The translations under genes and the position numbers were made by a program. Of a stretch of 64,000 nucleotides of DNA, positions 61,939 through 64,000 are shown piece by piece. Positions within the stretch are counted from its first letter, which is position 1. Each line of letters opens with the position of its first letter. The DNA comes from Pseudomonas viridiflava (lineage in GTDB: Bacteria; Pseudomonadota; Gammaproteobacteria; Pseudomonadales; Pseudomonadaceae): NCBI GenBank assembly GCA_900596015.1, contig UVIF01000023.1, forward strand, positions 62,001 through 126,000. The letters run 5' to 3'. Under the pieces are notes generated by a model. It had not been told where the DNA came from. It ran no database searches and was given only the letters and a program-made list of their open reading frames with translations.

Positions 61939-62940
61939 TCAGCGTGGCGGTGTGGAACCTCGAATGATCAAATCGGGGGTGAAGTGAAACGTCTGGGCAG
62001 GACCTTGCGCACCCTGCAGCCGCTTCAACAGGCATTCCAGGGCTTGCACGCCGATGGCATGGGTGGGTTGGGCGAGGGCGGTGATGCCGTTGCCTACCAG
62101 TGGGTACCAGTCGAGGTCGTCGAGCGCGATCAGCCCCACGTCTGCGCATGCCTGGTTGCCCAACTCCCGCAGGGCCAGAGTGCAGGCCAGTGCCGCCACG
62201 CCATTGGCGCAGAACAGCGCCTTGGGCCCGACGTCGGCGCTGGCGAGGAAAGTCCGCAGTTGCTCGCCAAGGTTGCCTCCGGTGTAGAACACCGGGCCGC
62301 CGGTGCGTTGCGCAAAAGCCTCGATGCGTTCGGTGCGGGAGCTGGTGCCATCGACCGGTTCGCTGACCAGAGCAAGGTGGCGATAACCCTGCTCGTGCAG
62401 GTGGTCGAGGGCCATGTCGACGGCCATCCGGTTGTCCAGCCCGACGAGGTCGCTGGGCAGGTCGGCCACCTTGCGGTCGACCAGCACCATGGGCAGTTCC
62501 CGTTGCAGCTCGCGCAGCTCATCCAGGTGGTGGCCGAGGGTGTTCACGATCAGGCCCTCGACGTTGTAGGCACGCATGGCCTGCAACTGCTGTCGTTCCT
62601 GTTCAGGGTCGCGGTCGGTGTTGCACACCACCAGGCTGTAGCCATGGCGACGGCAGGCGGTTTCCACGCCATGCATGACGGCCACCGAGTAGGGGTTGCG
62701 GATATCGGCCATGAGCATGCCGATCAGGCGCGTACGACCGCGCTTGAGGCCGCGGGCCATCTGATTGGGGCGATAGCCGAGATCGTCGATGGCGCGGGCG
62801 ATGCGTGTGGCGATGACGTCGGACAGCAGACCGCGATCCTCACCGATGAAGCGCGAAACACTGGCCTTGGATACACCTGCGCGCTCGGCAACGTCGAGCA
62901 TAGTCACGCGGGGGCGCACAGGAACGGAAAGACGGGTCAC
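61939..62940 (-). CDS. ptxS: LacI-family 2-ketogluconate repressor
   Basis: Transcription factor of 333 residues. N-terminal helix-turn-helix MLDVAERAGVSKASVSRFIGEDRGLLSD, hinge GYRPNQMARGLKRG, then the LacI effector domain. PtxS represses kgu genes and itself and releases DNA on binding 2-ketogluconate. The frame starts with a GTG at 62940 (TRLSVPVRPRVTMLDV); an ATG at 62901 would still include the DNA-binding domain. Identity rests on the two perfect operators and the kguE-kguK-kguT neighbourhood. Confidence 0.94.
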   Translation of the reverse strand: MTRLSVPVRPRVTMLDVAERAGVSKASVSRFIGEDRGLLSDVIATRIARAIDDLGYRPNQMARGLKRGRTRLIGMLMADIRNPYSVAVMHGVETACRRHGYSLVVCNTDRDPEQERQQLQAMRAYNVEGLIVNTLGHHLDELRELQRELPMVLVDRKVADLPSDLVGLDNRMAVDMALDHLHEQGYRHLALVSEPVDGTSSRTERIEAFAQRTGGPVFYTGGNLGEQLRTFLASADVGPKALFCANGVAALACTLALRELGNQACADVGLIALDDLDWYPLVGNGITALAQPTHAIGVQALECLLKRLQGAQGPAQTFHFTPDLIIRGSTPPR

Positions 62941-62985
62941 GGCCTGAGTCCTTTTATGGATGTTATGGGCAGGCGATCAGTAGGT

Positions 62986-62999
62986 TGAAACCGGTTTCA
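62986..62999. promoter_or_regulatory. PtxS operator, ptxS promoter
   Basis: A second perfect TGAAACCGGTTTCA, 46 bases upstream of the ptxS start, as expected for autoregulation. Confidence 0.95.
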
Positions 63000-63061
63000 G
63001 GAAACACCAAATCGAAGTGCTCGTCAACGGGGGCGGTGGATTATTGTGGGTTGCAGGAAAC

Positions 63062-63260
63062 TGAACGCCGCGGTGTGTCAGGCACTCCGCGGTGCCCCTT
63101 TCGCGGCCGATGACCGCTCCTACAGGGGGACCGGGATGCCCTGTGGCATTGGTGAACGCCGAGCTACTGTGGGAGCGGTCCGTGGCCGCGAATCGGGCGC
63201 CGCGGTGTGTCAGGCACTCCGCGGTGCCCCTTTCGCGGCCGATGACCGCTCCCACAGGGG
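63062..63260. repeat. REP array, class B
   Basis: The 380-base gap between ptxS and ridA holds, besides the operator, REP units at about 63100-63125, 63168-63193 and 63230-63258. The segment GCCGCGGTGTGTCAGGCACT occurs at about 63067 and 63199, with the inverted REP after each copy (about 132-base period). Confidence 0.85.
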
Positions 63261-63320
63261 TACCGGGATCCCGTTTGGCACAAGTGGACGCGGGTCCTTT
63301 GTGGGGGCGGACGCTGCGGG

Positions 63321-63674
63321 TCAGCCGGCGGCGACCACGGTGATTTCCACCAGCAGATCGGGTGCGGCCAGGAGGGATTCCACGGTGGCGCGCGCCGGGG
63401 CGTGGCCTTCGGGTGCCCAAGCGTCCCACACCTCGTTCATTCCAGCGAAATTGGCCTGGATGTCCGAGAGCCACACTTGCGCGGTGAGGATACGGGTCTT
63501 GTCCAGGCCAGCCTGCTCCAGGAAGCTATCGATCTTGGCCAGCACCTGGGCAGTCTGGCCCTTGATGTCCAGGCTTCGGTCGGTGGCAGTCTGCCCACCC
63601 AGAAAGGTGAAGCCGTTGCACTGCACGACACGGCTCATGCGTTGGTTGGTTTCGATGCGCTTGATGTCCAGCAT
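63321..63674 (-). CDS. RidA family deaminase
   Basis: Trimeric Rid-family protein of 117 residues that hydrolyses reactive enamine/imine intermediates. Start MLDIKRIETNQRMSRVVQCNGFTFLGGQ; the C-terminal active-site block APARATVESLLAAPDLLVEI has the conserved Arg and Glu. Start at 63674 follows AGGAAA. It lies 11 bases after the FAD oxidoreductase gene on the same strand; amino-acid oxidases make imines, so the pair is functionally logical. Confidence 0.9.
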   Translation of the reverse strand: MLDIKRIETNQRMSRVVQCNGFTFLGGQTATDRSLDIKGQTAQVLAKIDSFLEQAGLDKTRILTAQVWLSDIQANFAGMNEVWDAWAPEGHAPARATVESLLAAPDLLVEITVVAAG

Positions 63675-63685
63675 GGTGTATTTCC

Positions 63686-64000
63686 TCACGAGTGGATAAA
63701 GGATGTTGCAGGTTGTTCGAGCGTCGTCGCCGATTGCGCGAAACGCCCGATGGAAAAGGGGCCGAGACTGATCGGCGAGGGCTCGCCGAGAATCTGCTGC
63801 GCCAGGCGCTGACCGGTCCCGGGACCCATCTGGAAACCACTGCCGCAGAAACCGAAGGAATAGCTCAGTTTGTCGGCCTTGCCGCTGGCGCCGATCACTG
63901 GAATGTCATCGGCGGTAAACGCCTCGACACCGGCCCAGACCCGATTCACACCCAGGTTGCGCAAATGGGGAAACAGGTCGGTTACCGTGCGCGCGCTGGT
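63686..64000 (-). CDS. FAD-dependent amine/D-amino-acid oxidoreductase, C-terminal part
   Basis: The last 104 residues of a DadA/DAO-type flavoprotein; the gene continues past the right edge. Visible: VWAGVEAFTADDIPVIGASGKADKLSYSFGFCGSGFQMGPGTGQRLAQQILG, the conserved C-terminal block that contacts the FAD in D-amino-acid dehydrogenase, glycine oxidase and sarcosine oxidase-like enzymes. The substrate cannot be fixed without the N-terminus. Confidence 0.85.
   Translation of the reverse strand, partial: TSARTVTDLFPHLRNLGVNRVWAGVEAFTADDIPVIGASGKADKLSYSFGFCGSGFQMGPGTGQRLAQQILGEPSPISLGPFSIGRFAQSATTLEQPATSFIHS

Overview
The window is chromosomal DNA of a Pseudomonas, probably of the P. putida/P. 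fluorescens/P. syringae side of the genus. The evidence is a high-GC gene-dense sequence, the gluconate (gntR/gntK/gntP) and 2-ketogluconate (ptxS-kguE-kguK-kguT) genes, DUF1652 proteins, a phosphatidylcholine synthase, and many REP palindromes of the type seen in this genus. I see no prophage, plasmid, insertion sequence or CRISPR array; nearly all of it looks like ordinary accessory and core chromosome.

Layout. 0-5.8 kb: a minus-strand uptake and catabolic set (enoyl-CoA hydratase, Tat-type binding protein, ABC ATPase, a fused double permease, acyl-CoA ligase cut by the left edge). 6.1-8.6 kb: PpnN/LOG nucleosidase and phosphatidylcholine synthase. 8.6-19.8 kb: beta-propeller lactonase, a 2782-residue cyclic-glucan synthase, a DUF6482 protein and a FUSC membrane protein. 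19.9-22.9 kb: ABC exporter and glutaminase. 23.2-31.5 kb: a copper and oxidative-stress neighbourhood: Sco1, PCu(A)C chaperone, Dps, a CusRS/HprRS-type two-component system, a GlcG/HbpS protein, periplasmic hydroxyisourate hydrolase, XdhC and CopA. A perfect HprR/CusR-type inverted repeat sits between the regulator and its divergent targets, and a CueR-type promoter sits in front of copA.

31.7-44.7 kb: glycerate kinase, an unknown 399-residue protein, an SRPBCC protein, a stand-alone tyrosine recombinase, xanthine permease, a BI-1 family protein, tRNA-Ser(UGA), several membrane proteins, CsbD, DUF2254, three very small genes and an MFS transporter. 45.2-63 kb: carbohydrate genes: periplasmic aldose epimerase, araFGH, gntP/gntK/gntR, an AraC-adh pair, two overlapping glycosyltransferases, then kguT-kguK-kguE-ptxS. 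63.3-64 kb: RidA and the C-terminus of a DadA-like oxidoreductase cut by the right edge.

Regulation visible in the sequence: two perfect PtxS operators flank ptxS; a GntR-type site lies between gntK and gntR; A-rich motifs of the Hfq/Crc catabolite-repression type overlap the translation starts of araF, araH, gntR and kguE. Two classes of REP palindrome fill the gaps between operons, in places as tandem arrays with a unit of about 100 bases. An orphan strong terminator near 45.0 kb suggests an unannotated small RNA.
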